A stretch of DNA of 64,000 bases, taken from positions 30,967,676-31,031,675 of the forward strand of contig NC_072450.1 of the NCBI RefSeq assembly GCF_027596085.1, written 5' to 3'. A program made the translations under genes and the position numbers. Position 1 is the first letter of the stretch. Every line of letters begins with the position of its first letter. This DNA is from Anoplopoma fimbria (Eukaryota; Chordata; Actinopteri; Perciformes; Anoplopomatidae). The notes below the pieces were generated by a model. It was given only the letters and a program-made list of their open reading frames with translations. It made no database searches and had not been told where the DNA came from. Positions 24,802 to 37,530 of the stretch are shown here, one piece after another.

Positions 24802-27072
24802 GTTATAAATAAGGTGCAGTCAGACACCTGGCTCTAAGAATTAAAGACTGTTTATTGCAATGAATGCTGTTTTGTGGGAAAAGCTGCATTAAATTACCAG
24901 TAGTAGGAGGAGGAGGAGGTAGGCTGGAAAATTCAGCAGCACAAGTTTAAGGGTTGGTTGAATTTTATGCACATTTTCAAACCCATTTCCTGGCTTTCCT
25001 CTAGCGGTAACCAGCCATGGAGATGGTTTGGGTTTTGTTCTTCTTGCTCACACCAATGGGGGGGAAAAAAAATAAGCATCTTTAGAAACCATATCCTGGT
25101 CTCTCATGGTAATCCACAAAACACAACGGGTATGATTGCTCCACTTTTATGAGGATGGTCAATTTGCACATATAATCATTGAGTGAAATCTAATGGCTGA
25201 AATATTGCATCACAATTTTGTATCTGGCTGTGGAAAGATGGAGTATAGAAAAAAGAGATTCCATAACGATGGGAAAACGGCATGCGGTCAAGGGAAGATG
25301 TGAAGGAGAATTAATGAGGAATAAGAAAAAGACAACCGCTATGAGAATCCCACTGTACTGACATGGCAGTGGACAGAGGTTTTATTCTTTCACCCTGATT
25401 TGTGACTATTTGTGAGATAATGGGCACAGTGACAAACTTGATGCTGTACAATAAAGGTAAAGATTCCTTTCTAAAAAAAGAATCACACCTGAGAAGGATG
25501 TTTTCCATTTGTCCATAATATATTAACCACAACGGTGGACGTTATTAAATGGTGCATCACTGTAATTGTTGCTGCCGCGAGGAATTGTGGAACGCCATCA
25601 TCACCTTTCCTCTGATAAGAATGGTCCAGTGTAACTTAAGCTTAAGGAGATAAGAAGAGAAGCTTAAAAGCACCTTTCTGTAGCATTTAGAGAATTTGAC
25701 CAGCTCTGATCTTGGCTGCAACTTGAATACTTCTGGGTCATTTCACTCCGTTGGGCACCTTCCTAAGAAAAAAAAAAAAAGACCTTTCAACCTCAGCACA
25801 GGTATCATGGTCTTGCATTGCTGTCTTCTGAAGATGTGAGGTTTCAGGGACTAAAACGGCCAAAACTAAGAACTAAACAGACCGTAGACGATCTTCCCAT
25901 CATCTTTGTACTGTTTTGGGGAAAGGCAACATGAGGTTTGTACTGTACTGATCCTGGATCAGGGCACATTTTTAAAAAAAAATCTTCATTAGCGAGTCAT
26001 GTTTCCCTCAGGTGTTGGTCATAACGTCAGTCATTCCCTTAACTTTTCCTCTAGCTCAATCATCGGGCCAGCGTTTCAATCCGTCCCATACTTTGGTTAA
26101 TAACCAAATACCTCAGAACTACTAGCATTCCAATCAGTTTCAGCTGCACTTTGTGTTTTGCGCTAATTAACTTGTGTTGAAATGCTATCATGCTAAACTC
26201 CGATGATTGGCATGGTAAGCCTAATACCTGCAAGATGACGTTAGCATTTAGCAGCACAGAGCTGCTAGCATGGCTGTAGTCTTCATTGATACAGGACGCT
26301 AAGTGTTGCAGTAGCTTCTCCTTCTCCTCTGGTCGTGGTATAAGTGTCCTTCACTCACTATTACAAGAGACCAACCCTAGCTGGCCTGTTGGATGCTTAT
26401 AACCATAACAGCCTTGGTTTGATTCCAGATGGGAGGCTCTTGTATCCCCCCCTGTTCCATGTGGATGAAGAGGGAATTTCATTCATTAAAGGGGACATAT
26501 ACTCTTGCACATACATTTGGGTATCTGGAGTGCCTACCATCACACAAACTGTAAACTAAGACAACCCAGTCACTTTTTGGTGGCATACCTAGATCAGAAA
26601 ACGTGTGATTCAACAAGCCATTGCGATATGGCTCTATTATCATTGTAGATATTTGAGCCGTGAGGTTGCAACAGATTGTCAACAACTGGTAATCTTATTG
26701 GTAATTGGTAATCTCTTAATCCATTGTCAGATTAGTCCAGAATGCTTCATTGTCTCCAGGAAATGACCCTAACTGTCAATGTCAAAACAAAAATTCTGAA
26801 CATGTCCACAATTGCCAAAATTACTTTTCTGATTTGGCGAGAGTGACAGAAGATCGTCTTTTTTCTGACTTTTAGACAGACTCAAAGGTTGTGAGATGTC
26901 TTAGATTTGCCGTTTTGGCGCCGCTGTTCCCAGCAAAGGGTGACGGAGGCTGGCGTCACATTCCTCCAGCTCCTGAAGGAGTCGTTCAACCAACTCTGCT
27001 GTCATATCAGGACTGGGACAGGTCTTCAGCTTCCCTTATATATGAGGTATGTGCAGTGCTGTAGACTGTAGT
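24802..27072. other. Intergenic, between the convergent lamin and MARCH genes
   Basis: No coding exon seen. The part near 27072 must contain the MARCH 3' UTR (minus strand). A minus-strand AATAAA lies at 25381-25386. The rest is AT-rich without a recognised repeat. Confidence 0.6.
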
Positions 27073-30000
27073 CTACACCATAGTCTCTTTGCTGCTGGCT
27101 TTGCAGAGGGTGTTTATGGACAGGGTCTGTTGGGTAGGTGTGCTGTAGGCCGGCAAGGGAATCTGAAGTCGCACTCTCTGGTCAGTCTTCTTCCACGTCT
27201 GGAACAAATTCATGTGGTAGCGCACAGATACCTGAGAAACCAATAAGCATCAAGTATTAGTACAGCTGGTAAAGGTTTAAGGTCAAATTTTAATGGGACC
27301 AAGGTTCCATACTTATGCATTTTTCCCATTGGCTAAAATTGTAGATAGTACCTTGTAACTGGTACTTTTTTTTTTTACCATGCATTGGAAATGAGACATG
27401 AATAATAACTTATTATTTGAAGGATGTTTTTTTTTTGTTTTTTTTAAAGGGGCTGCAGAGACCAACAAGGCGCGATTGCATTTAAGGTTATGGAAGCTTA
27501 AATAAGCTTAATGATGTACTGTCTGAATGACAAGTATCGACCCTGAACCTACCATGGTCCAGAAGACGTATATGGTGAAGAGGGCCAGTGTGAGGACCAG
27601 TAGCCCCAGGGCCTCCATGCCGTTGGTGTAGTAGAGGTCCATGGCTCCCTGAATACACAGCCATCCTGACAGGCTGGCCAGCGGTGTGATGAACAGGAAA
27701 CACACCGCGTCGCCACACAGCGTCCTCCTCTGCTGCTGCATGGATGGAGAACACAACCACTGGGGGAAGAAGGAGGAGAGTGAAGGCTGGTTAAAAGCAC
27801 GTGTGGACATGTACTTCTAGAAGAGCTGGGGTGGAACGTATGCTATCTGACCAGCAGGTAGTGCTAAATGCCTGGATCCTGTGAACTGTTGTGTGCAGTT
27901 AATAGTAGCTCTACATCAGAGCCATCATTGAGTTCTATAAAGTCTGTGTGTGCTGTTTGCTAAACAACACCATTGAGATACTAAACTCAACTATCAATCA
28001 CCTGCACTCAGAATGCTGTTACTGTTGCGTATATGAGTACTAACAATAAATACATTTCATAGCCTATATTTATGGCATGGCACAAGTGGAAATTCCAAAG
28101 ACTCTAGATAGTGTTTTATACTTAGCACATCAGTGTGCAGTTGGCAAGTGGTAAGAGCTATTTAGTTGGTGTTTGTTTGCAAAATTGTGATGCAAAAAGT
28201 TTTTATAGTTTAGAGTGTTGTAGTGAAATGTTAGATATGAAGTAATTTTTAAATATGATATATGCCTTAGTTTCAGAAAGTGTGTGTTAGCAATTGCAAA
28301 AATCTATAGTAATAGTAAGAAGTATTAATATATTTTAATATCTAGTAAAGAAATGCTTTATTACTATCATCTTACTGTACTCATTATCATATTATGCATT
28401 AACATATATCATAGCCTATGTATGACTGTGTTCTACTATTATTTTATATCAGACAAATGTATAATTTCTTCAATCAGTTTGGTTCTGGTTTACTTAGAAT
28501 TATTTCTTATTTTATTTTCAAACGATAACAAGACATGATTATATATCATCATGATGTCATTTCACAATAATATCAAACATGTCCTTAACCAGAAACTGTT
28601 AGAAATACTGATGTCAACAACAGATGGTTTCATGGCTGATTATACTTGTGCTCCAGTTGAGGGTGGGTGGAAGTGAGTCACCAAGAGCATGAACTGGATG
28701 ATAAAGGTCCAATCCCAAACAGGTGCAACAAAGCCAACAGGACACCATGTGCACTGTGTGTGTGTGTGTGTGTGCAAGGCCTGCTGTTCACATAGACTCA
28801 GACAGAAACGTCCAACACCTCCAGAACAGACACATTCTGCTATATTAGTATTAGTAGTGTTGTGCATGTGAGCGCATGTGTCTAGCATTGCCTGACAGCA
28901 GGCTTACGCTGTTCACTGCTTAACCTGGTGGAGAGCATGGTGCTTAATCAGCAGATTACTGGCTGTTACCACACATGCAGCAGGAAGAAGACAAGGACAC
29001 TAATACACTCTCCTGCGCAGTGCTCTGCAGAGCAGCAAGGGGAGGAAACGCCATCTAATCTGGCTCTCAGGCTAAGTGGCTTTAGGGGTACAAGCAGGTC
29101 CAACTGACAGCAGCATGTCCTCCAACGTGCAGGCAGCAGGGCTCAATGAGAAAAGAAAAAGAGAGAGCAGGCCTACTGTATATCAGAGGCCTTTCTCCTT
29201 CCCCTTTGTACATCCTCGGTTCATTAGTCCTGCCCACAGGAGACGCTAGTGGAGGAGGTGAGGAGGAAAAGCGGAGAGAGTGGAAATCTAGGACTCGAGG
29301 CGACATGCCTTTGACAAATGAGTCACCCTTGCTTTGAAGTGGCATCAATTGATGTGTGTGCGCTACAGCTGTTCTATTTTATTATATATATCAGATGAGC
29401 ATAACGGTTATCATGACAACTTATATATTTACTTTTAATTCAATTCACAATGTGACATAATGTGACAAGAAAGTTCAGATGTCCGGCATTTTTATTTAAC
29501 ACCCACACAAACGTCAAAAGTTTAGACACACCTTCTCATTCAATGGTTTTTCTTTAATTTTTTTATTTATTTTTTCTACATTGTAGATTAATATTGACAT
29601 TAATATTGACATCCAAACTATGAGGGAACACATATGGAATTATGTGGTAAACAAACAAATGCTCAACAAACCAGAATAGGTTTTATATTTTAGATTCTTC
29701 AAAGTAGTTGAATGAGAAGGTGTGTCCAAACTTTTGACTGGTACTATAAATATATATATACTTGTAAACATAATTTTATAGTTAAGTTATAGCAGTTGAA
29801 TTGATTGTAGCCTTCATTCAATATAAAATCATAAGTAATATCAAGGTGAATTGTCATTAAGGCTACACAACTAATACACTACTGATTGATTTATTTCAAC
29901 TAATGGAAAACAAAACGATCAGTTACATTTGTAGCTTCCTGCGAGGTGGGTTTTGATATATTGCTCATTGCTCATTGTAAATGGGCGGAGGAAGAAGTCT

Positions 30001-32788
30001 CATGGACAGATATCTGAAGCGTGGACAAATAAAGTCCTTTGAGTTTTACTGAGCTGCATCGTGACAAAAGGACAATGCTGTGTATTGCAATGGCCTACCT
30101 CAGTGAGGGGCTTTGGCAGGCGCTCCAGTGCAAACGGGTGGTGGCAGAGTTCACAGTGGCTGCTGTTGGAGGCGGTGAGCCAGTGCTCCAGGCAGGCCTG
30201 GTGCACCATGGCCAGGCTACCACAGCACTGACATGGGGACAGCAGCTCCCCTGAGGCCCTGCCTTCATGACAGATCCTACAGAACGGCTCCTCCCTGCAC
30301 AGACACAGAAAGAGACAGCAACTCTTCTTCTGTAAACTTTTCTCTTACTAGTGTTGTGTTGGTAGTTCTATAAGAAGCCATCTCTGGTATTTCCATGGAA
30401 TGGAGCCCTAACAGAAACGCTCAAAGCCTCCAAAGACTGTAACAGGGGGCCCTTATAGTAGAAAGTTCCTTACTGGATACAATTCTGATTGATTCTAATT
30501 TCAGTGAAATGACAACAGGTCCACCTCTTCAGGTCCCTAAAGAGAACCTGGTGGAGCATGAACCGTTCTTTCCAATATAATTCATCCACAATCAGATAAT
30601 ACATCCACTGCACAATTTCTTGATATGGAAATACAGCACTTTTCAACAAAACAAAAGCACAATACTAACAATTAAAAATCCCCAAGACCAAGAACACACA
30701 TGGCCACATACACAGACATTCATCACATGTGCATGTATGCAAATCTTATTTCATAAGGAGAGAAATATTAACTAACAAATACTGTACATCAAGACGCTAT
30801 GATATACCAACTGAACACAAGTAAATAAGTATATATGGTCACCAAATACAAATAAATAAAATAATTTTAAAAAGTATTCCTTTTCGTTACCAAGTTAACA
30901 ACAGCTTTGTGTCAGTAGTAATTTATTTTGTGCCCTCAGATCATTTATAGTAAACAATATTACAATATACTGATCCACAAATTAAACTCTATTTAAGTCG
31001 TAAATAGCCAGTCCTGCAATACAATGAATCCTGTAATAAATTTACAGACCAGGGAATAAAAACCCAACATTTACTGAAGTGGTTTCAAGCCCATTTTAAA
31101 CTTCAATATCTGAGAACTTAATTTCGGTTGTAATAGTTGAGCAGGACCACACTAAGTGAATATATGTTTCTGTGCTGTTAACATAAAGGACAAAGCAGGA
31201 CACAAGCTGAGCAACGTTTGCTCCTGCAGTCATGTGTTCAATTGAATTTAGGATATCAAAGATTACCCTTTCTCAACCCATTTGCGGAGTTAGAAAATGT
31301 TGGATGTGCAAGAACAGACAAAAATCTGCCGCACAGAACCCTCGCGAAGACATCCTGACCCTCACAAATGAGTCAAGCATGAATAACTCTTTACTCAAAT
31401 GTAAACCCATCTGTGTCACTTGACTGTCAGAGCAACTGAAGTATTATAAGGAGAGAGGAAGTCCATACAGGGCAGGTTAATTCTTTTGTAACCTTGGCCA
31501 GATCTGTGCCTTGCCACAATTCTGTCTCTGAGCTCCTTGGGCAGTTCCTTCGACCTCATGATTCTCATTTGTTCTGACATGCACTGTGAGCTGTAAGGTC
31601 TTATATAGACAGGTGTGTGCCTTTCCTAATCAAGTCCAATCAGTTTAATTAAACACAGCTGGACTCCAATGAAGGAGTAGAACCATCTCAAGGAGGATCA
31701 GAAGAAATGGACAGCATGTGAGTTAAATATGAGTGTCACAGCAAAGGGTCTGAATACTTATGACCATGTGATATTTCAGTTTTTCTTTTTTAATAAATTT
31801 GCAAAAATTTCTACATTTCTGTTTTTTTCTGTCAAGATGGGTTGCTGAGTGTACATTAATGCGAAAAAAAATGAACTTTTTCGATTTTAGCAAATGGCTG
31901 CAATGAAACAAAGGGTGAAAAATTTAAAGGGGTCTGAATACTTTCCGTACCCACTGTACATAGGACTCTACCTCAGGAGACCACTGTTCATGTCCTGAGT
32001 GAAACCAAGTCAACATTGACTTTGTTTACCTCACTTTTGTTGAGTAACTCATGTACTAAACTAATGCAAGTAACATAAAAAAACAAACACTTATTTTAAT
32101 CCAAACCACAATCTTTTCCTAAACTCTACCAAGTTCTTTGTTGCTTAAACCCAAACAAACTCAAACTAAAACTAAAAACTAGATAAAACTACTTTGGAAG
32201 TTTATTTTGAAAAGAGACTGTATCCATATAAGGAGCATAAACTAAATGTTTCCTATACTATAGGGGTACCTAGGGTGTCATAGTTTGAACTGAGGGCCAC
32301 TGACCAAACAACAGTATGCGATGATTTGGGCGTGAGAACATCAACCACCAACCCTGTTCTGTTTTGAAATTTGTTGAAATGACTACGAGATGCCATTACA
32401 GACTAATTCCTATTCAAGTATTACATAAACCAGCTCCAATCCAACTGAAGGTTGGTAGCATCACACTGCTAGCTGCCACCAAATCCTACACACTGTCCCT
32501 CTAAGACACACACATACGTACTTTCCCAGAGATATTTTGGATAGGGATGCGATAACTCTTTCTATCAAAAAACTCAGCAGAAGAGATAAACCTATTGGGT
32601 TACCTGTCAGTGATTGGTGCACATTCCTCAGTGGGCGTGTCTGTGTGATCGTGTGTTACTTCTTGGTTGCAGCTGTTGAGTCCCTCCTCCAGACCTGGCT
32701 CTGGCATTAACTTGACCTCTCCCACAGGGCTGGACACCCATGGGGCAGGGAGTTCCTCTGCTGTCATGTCTGCTATATGAGGGGCCAT
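27073..32788 (-). CDS. MARCH2/3-type membrane RING-CH E3 ubiquitin ligase (4 coding exons, complete)
   Basis: Membrane ubiquitin ligase of the MARCH family; MARCH2 and MARCH3 act in endosomal and plasma-membrane protein turnover. Minus-strand exons: 32788-32604, 30294-30099, 27759-27553, 27231-27073. All have GT-AG sites and matching phases, giving 248 aa, close to the family's usual 246-253. The RING-CH zinc domain is complete with canonical C4HC3 spacing: C67, C70, C83, C85, H93, C96, C109, C112, plus the conserved W100. Two hydrophobic segments follow: [16 protein letters not shown] and [19 protein letters not shown] cytosolic tail with RYH and a basic patch ends in ETMV, a PDZ-ligand type end as in MARCH2/3. 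The start chosen is the first ATG of the exon; a second Met is seven codons later. The gene is convergent with the lamin gene. The tail suggests MARCH3, but the sequence is divergent and may be a separate ohnologue, so no symbol is given. Confidence 0.92.
29512..29747. mobile_element. Second copy of the Tc1-type MITE
   Basis: Same internal sequence (TTATGTGGTAAACAAACAAA) and inverted ends as at 13156-13387, with a worn left end (CGTCAAAAGTTTAGACACAC). It sits in MARCH intron 2. Confidence 0.85.
31484..31958 (+). mobile_element. Tc1-like DNA transposon remnant (non-coding 3' part)
   Basis: It ends GGGGTCTGAATACTTTCCGT followed by ACCCACTGTA, a Tc1-like terminal repeat seen in many fish genomes, with the related internal phrase GGGTCTGAATACTTATGACC near 31747. 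The opposite end and the transposase are missing. It lies in MARCH intron 1. Confidence 0.6.
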
Positions 32789-33362
32789 TCACTCATGCCA
32801 GGAGCATCACATCTGTTAGCAGACAGACACAGGTCACACAATTCATTTACAGTATAGGTCAATGGAAAATATAATAATGTAATAAATATGACTGATTGGT
32901 CCTTTAATACAGATTATATGACTAAATGTGTCTTTGTGAAAAACAATTATTCAAAAATGTAAATGTGGATTTAGAAAACATAATTCATCTTTAATGATGA
33001 AATGAATAACTGAAAACATCCCCTGAGAAAAATCACTGCCATTTATATTTTATTTAAATGTACAAGATGTCATATTTCTGAATATAATACTAATTGCTTT
33101 TCGTTTTTTTTAAACAGTTTTCTGTGTGTGGATATATTATGTTGGATATATTGGTTATTTTTGTTTATTATAACCAGAATATCAACACTAAGTGATAGTG
33201 AGACAAATAGCGTTGTTTTTTTCCTCCCCTTGTGATGCAGGTGCAATTATGATAATTTGTTTCACTGCTGATGCCAATATCATTTATTTCAGGACCTCAC
33301 ATTCCTAACTTAAACTTTCCCTTAAAACAGTATTTGACACTCTAACATATGGTTCACATCAA

Positions 33363-33640
33363 TATTTAGAAATTTTAGGAAATATGCCTATTAACTCTCT
33401 CTCTGAGAATGAATAGGAGATGGATGTCTGTGCTAACTAGATGTGGTTAGCAGCTTAGAGTAATGACAGGAAGCAGAGGAAAACAGGTGGAAAAAAAACA
33501 CGCCTACCAACACCTCTAAGGCTCACTATTTAACACACTGCATCCTGTTTGTTGGATCTGTTCACAAGAAGAAATGTAGTGTGCTTCAAGTGTTTCTTGA
33601 CAAACGACATGATGATACACTTGAAGCAAACATAATTAGC
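33363..33640 (-). mobile_element. Teleost mid-repetitive element, copy 1
   Basis: Shares phrases with 47390-47670 in opposite orientation: TACCAACACCTCTAAGGCTC here against GAGCTTTAGAGGTGCTGGTA there. Non-coding, probably a non-autonomous DNA element. It lies in the MARCH 5' intron. Confidence 0.5.
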
Positions 33641-34070
33641 CTGTGACTTTACTGTACTGATCCACTCTCCCTGCTCTCATAACCCTCATCTCATCATCTA
33701 TCATCAGCAAACAGCAGACAGACACAAACTTGCTAGTGATCATAGTGGAGCATCTAGCTAAAAATCCAGATGTTCACTTTTGGGTATGAACATGTTAGCC
33801 ATAACAACTTTTATATTTAGGGGATAATATTTCCAATAAAAACAAACTTTTTAGGTTTCATTGTTCTTAATTCTTAGCAGCTTTTATCTTTGCTTTTTTA
33901 CAAGATACAGACAACTATTTCTGGAAAAAAGTAAATAATCTACTGAAAATGGAATGGAACCTTTATCACCATTTTAGGAAAATTAGATTTTTAGGACTCA
34001 TAATAGCCAGAAATTACTTGATAAAATTGTCAATTTTTACAATATAGATTTGAACTGTAAATGGACTTAC

Positions 34071-34150
34071 CTGTGTCTAATGCAACAGAAAGGTGAGTCC
34101 TGCTCATACATTTTGTTCCAGAGCTTGTTGTCCTCTTCTACATTAGTGTT
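34071..34150 (-). other. Possible 5' untranslated exon of the MARCH gene
   Basis: On the minus strand a strong donor, CACAG|GTAAGT, ends at 34071. The first coding exon of the MARCH gene is preceded by a good acceptor with a pyrimidine tract (about 32815) and in-frame stops before the ATG, so an upstream non-coding exon is expected. A second donor-like site (GTTG|GTAAGC) lies near 34405. The 5' border given is a guess. Confidence 0.35.
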
Positions 34151-35137
34151 TTAAACAACAGGACTGGTTGCACAGAGTTGGTTCAGGTCTTCATGCAGGT
34201 CACCCTGTTTCAAATAATATGCATGATATCAAACTCTGTTCACGGCAAGCTTCTGTTTCCCACAAATGCAGCAGCCCCAGCAGTGACACAAGAAACACAA
34301 GGCTGAGCTGTTGCAGAGCTGAGCCTATCACACATACATTAAGCCAATAGGCTTCACACAACACCTTGTATAACGGAACAAGTCCATTTCCATCAGTAGG
34401 CTTACCAACAGCTTCGATGTCCACAAACACTCTGTGATGGTGGTGTGCTCCTACACGGTGAACAGCAGCCCGTCCCGTCTGTTTACCACAGTCTGGGTGT
34501 GGAAGCTTCTCCTCCTAAAGCCTGCCAGCAGATTAGCCTGGATGACGGACGGCGGTGAGAATAGTGAGGGATTAGACGGAGGGGAGAGTAAGGGCCAGGC
34601 CAGACAAATGGAAATCACATCAGAGTGAGTTACACCAAGCGGAAGCAGAACCTCACCACATCCCCCTTTTAATCCTGTTAGGGGGGCTACCAGGCAGCCT
34701 TTCACTGGCCTCCAAGCTCTAATGGAAATACAGGCTGGTGGAGGATGAAGCCGATGATGAGGGACATGAGACCGCGTTGTTGTTGTTGTTGTGTTTGGTT
34801 TTTGACACCTATGTCTGTGGAGGGGAGAGGGCCTTACTCCATGATTTATACCCCAATCAGTATCCGTAGTCTCACTGCAATGGAAATCTGATGGCAAGTG
34901 TGGACAAACAGAGAAACAAAGTAAAAAAACATAAATGTCCCCCTTTAGAAGTGATTTGAATGTTCTTTAGCTTGTTTGTTAGGCTGCCCACAGTGCACAC
35001 ACTGTGCTGTTTTCACTTACACTCAGATCCTCCTTTAGAGATGTATTAGATAATCAGAACTACAGTCACAAGAAAAAAATGGAGATTTTTAAACTCTGCT
35101 CCAACCTGTGGTGAACCTTTTCCAGAAATATAAAGGA

Positions 35138-35254
35138 GGAACATACTGTATAATAGAGAGAGTACATACTGTATAATAGAGAGAGAACATACTGTATAAT
35201 AGAGAGAGAACATACTGTATAATAGAGAGAGAACATACTGTATAATAGAGAGAG
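35138..35254 (+). repeat. 23-bp tandem repeat, five copies
   Basis: Unit ACATACTGTATAATAGAGAG plus AGA, five nearly identical copies. It is followed by the short hairpin CTAGTCTG/CAGACTAG and then the GATA tract. Confidence 0.95.
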
Positions 35255-35279
35255 CTAGTCTGTAAAGGCAGACTAGTAG

Positions 35280-35280
<1 letters not shown>

Positions 35281-35371
<91 letters not shown>
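35281..35371 (+). repeat. (ATAG)n microsatellite
   Basis: About 22 uninterrupted ATAG units. Confidence 0.98.
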
Positions 35372-36004
35372 TTTTTTATTTTCGTGTGTCATGCACAAAA
35401 ACGTGCCCAACCCTCATGGGTTTACAAGACACCAACAATACAGCTGCAGTGGATCCACGTAGGCGTGTTGATGTTTTGTGGTCACATTTGGCCTAAAAAT
35501 AAAAACCTTAAAATGTATGAAAGCAGTATTTACTGATATCTTATATCGAAGAATAAAACGTGAGAATCTTTTTCTGTTGACCACATACCTTATTCCAGAC
35601 ATCATACCAAAAACCCATTAAAAGAAAAAAACATTGACTTTGAGACGAGGAAACCTGAAGTGCAAAAGTGCTGACTCATTTGTGGATTTTAGGAATTATC
35701 GTTCCTGCAGCACTCTATTATATACAGTATATAATGTCTTGGCAAGTTCCATTTGGAAGAACCGTAGAAATCATCACTAATCATAGATAAAATAATTAGT
35801 TTCTTAGGCACCGTGATTGTTTCTTGGTCAGTGCACAGCAGGTCAGATAAACATGAACAAATGTAAAACTTACTAACAGGCAATACAACCAATCCACACA
35901 GCTAATGATTAATACATAAAAGTGAATCAGCTGGTTCTAAACTCAACACAACTAATTAAAATTAAAAAAGTGTTTCTTAACTCTCCTGTTTGTGAAGCAC
36001 TTTC

Positions 36005-36466
36005 CCCTAAATTCTTTGTCAGGAGGAAGGCTCCGGGTAGTACTTCTTGAAGAGGTGAGTTTTCAGCCTGCGCCTAAAGATGGGCAGCGACTCTGCTGTC
36101 CTGACGTCAGTGGGGAGTTCATTCCACCACTGAGGGGCCAGGACAGAAAAAGCTGTGACCGGGTGGATCGGCCGCAGGGACCTCTGAGCGACGGGGCAAC
36201 CAATCGCCCCGAGGCAGCAGAGCGAAGTGGTCGGGCGGGGGTGTAGGGCTTGACCAAGGCCTGGAGATAGGAAGGAGCTGTTCCTTTCACTGCCCTGTAG
36301 GCTAGCACCAGAGTCTTAAACTGGATGCGAGCTCTTACAGGGAGCCAGTGTAGGGAACGGAGAAGGGAAGTTGTGTGAGAGAACTTGGGGCGATTGAACA
36401 CCAGACGTGCTGCAGCTTTCTGGGACAAGCTCCAGAGGTCTGATGGCCGACGCCGGGCTCCAGCAA
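36005..36466 (-). mobile_element. LINE reverse-transcriptase C-terminal remnant, cut by assembly gap
   Basis: The minus strand reads AAARLVFNRPKFSHTTSLLR, SLHWLPVRARIQFKTLVLAY and RAVKGTAPSYLQ, the typical C-terminal region of fish L2-type LINE polyproteins, followed by a frame ending in an RRRLKTHLFKK-like stretch. The N gap interrupts it at 36467. Confidence 0.8.
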
Positions 36467-36566
36467 NNNNNNNNNNNNNNNNNNNNNNNNNNNNNNNNNN
36501 NNNNNNNNNNNNNNNNNNNNNNNNNNNNNNNNNNNNNNNNNNNNNNNNNNNNNNNNNNNNNNNNNN
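36467..36566. other. Assembly gap of exactly 100 N
   Basis: One hundred N in a row. The round number is the usual placeholder for a gap of unknown size. It sits between two LINE pieces in opposite orientation, so order and distance across it are uncertain. Confidence 1.
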
Positions 36567-37530
36567 GGTTTGTCCTGTGGGTGGTACTGCAGGAATACGG
36601 GCTACCGAGATTCTTACTACAGCTAATCCAGTCCATGTATACCCAAAGTGAGGCATAAAGTCAAACATATTTCCAGTGCATGTTGCCCTTTGCCTGGGTT
36701 GTCCCTAGTCACTAATCCTGTTTTTGATTTTCAGGGACAGGATTTCAAGGCCGGGGGGAGGCGAGTGTCTGGTTTGGGGACCTTAGAATTGCAAATCTGC
36801 TCTTTGCAGATAATGTGGTTCTGTTGGCTCCTTCAGAATGTGACCTTTAGCACGGACTGGAGCCGTCTGCAGCTGAATGGTAAGCGGTTGGAAAGAGAGT
36901 TAGTACATCCAAGTCAGAGGCCATGGTTCTCGGTTGCACCCTCTGGGTTGGGAGTAAGTCACTGCCCTAAGCGAGGGGTCTCGTTCATGAGTGAGGGTTA
37001 AATGGAGGGCGAGATGGCATTTCGGTGTGAGGCATCCGCAGTGATGAGGTGCTATACAAAACCTTAATGGTGAAGAGGGAGCTGAGCTGGAAGACAAAGC
37101 TCTTGGTTTATCAGTACATCTACGCTTCGACCCTCACCTATGGTCATGAGCTTTGGGTAGTGACGGAATGAACAAGTTTGCAAATACAAGGGGCCAAAAT
37201 GAGCCTCCTCCGTAGGGTGGCTGGGCTCAGCCTCAGAGACAGGGTGAGGAGCTCAGACATCCGGAGGGAGTTCGGAGTGGAGCCGACTGAGGTGGTTCGG
37301 GCATCGGATCAGAATGCCCCCTCGAAGCCACCCTTTAGAGGTTTAGCGGGCAACACCAACTGGTAGACCGGGAACCTGCTGGAGGGTTTAAATATCTCAC
37401 GTGGCCTGGGAACACCTCGGGTTCCCCAGAAAGAGCTGGAAAGCATTGCTGAGGAGAGGAATGTCTGGAGAACCCTCAAAAGCCTGCTGCCCTGACTGGA
37501 TAAGCAGATAGTAAATAGAAAATGGGCCAT
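36567..37530 (+). mobile_element. Decayed RTE/Rex-like LINE fragment
   Basis: Plus-strand pieces read VCPVGGTAGIRATEILTTAN in one frame and VLWVVLQEYGLPRFLL in another. Further on are recognisable LLFADNVVLLAPSE-like and TLTYGHELWVVTE-like stretches, then MSLLRRVAGLSLRDRVRSSD and IRREFGVEP. Several frameshifts and stops break the frame. The last part (WRTLKSLLP, then stop) matches the usual end of this fish LINE family. No intact catalytic box. Confidence 0.75.

Noticed and set aside
34451..34897. 148-aa minus-strand frame upstream of the MARCH gene
   Set aside because: No domain and unusual composition; probably chance near the gene's 5' region.
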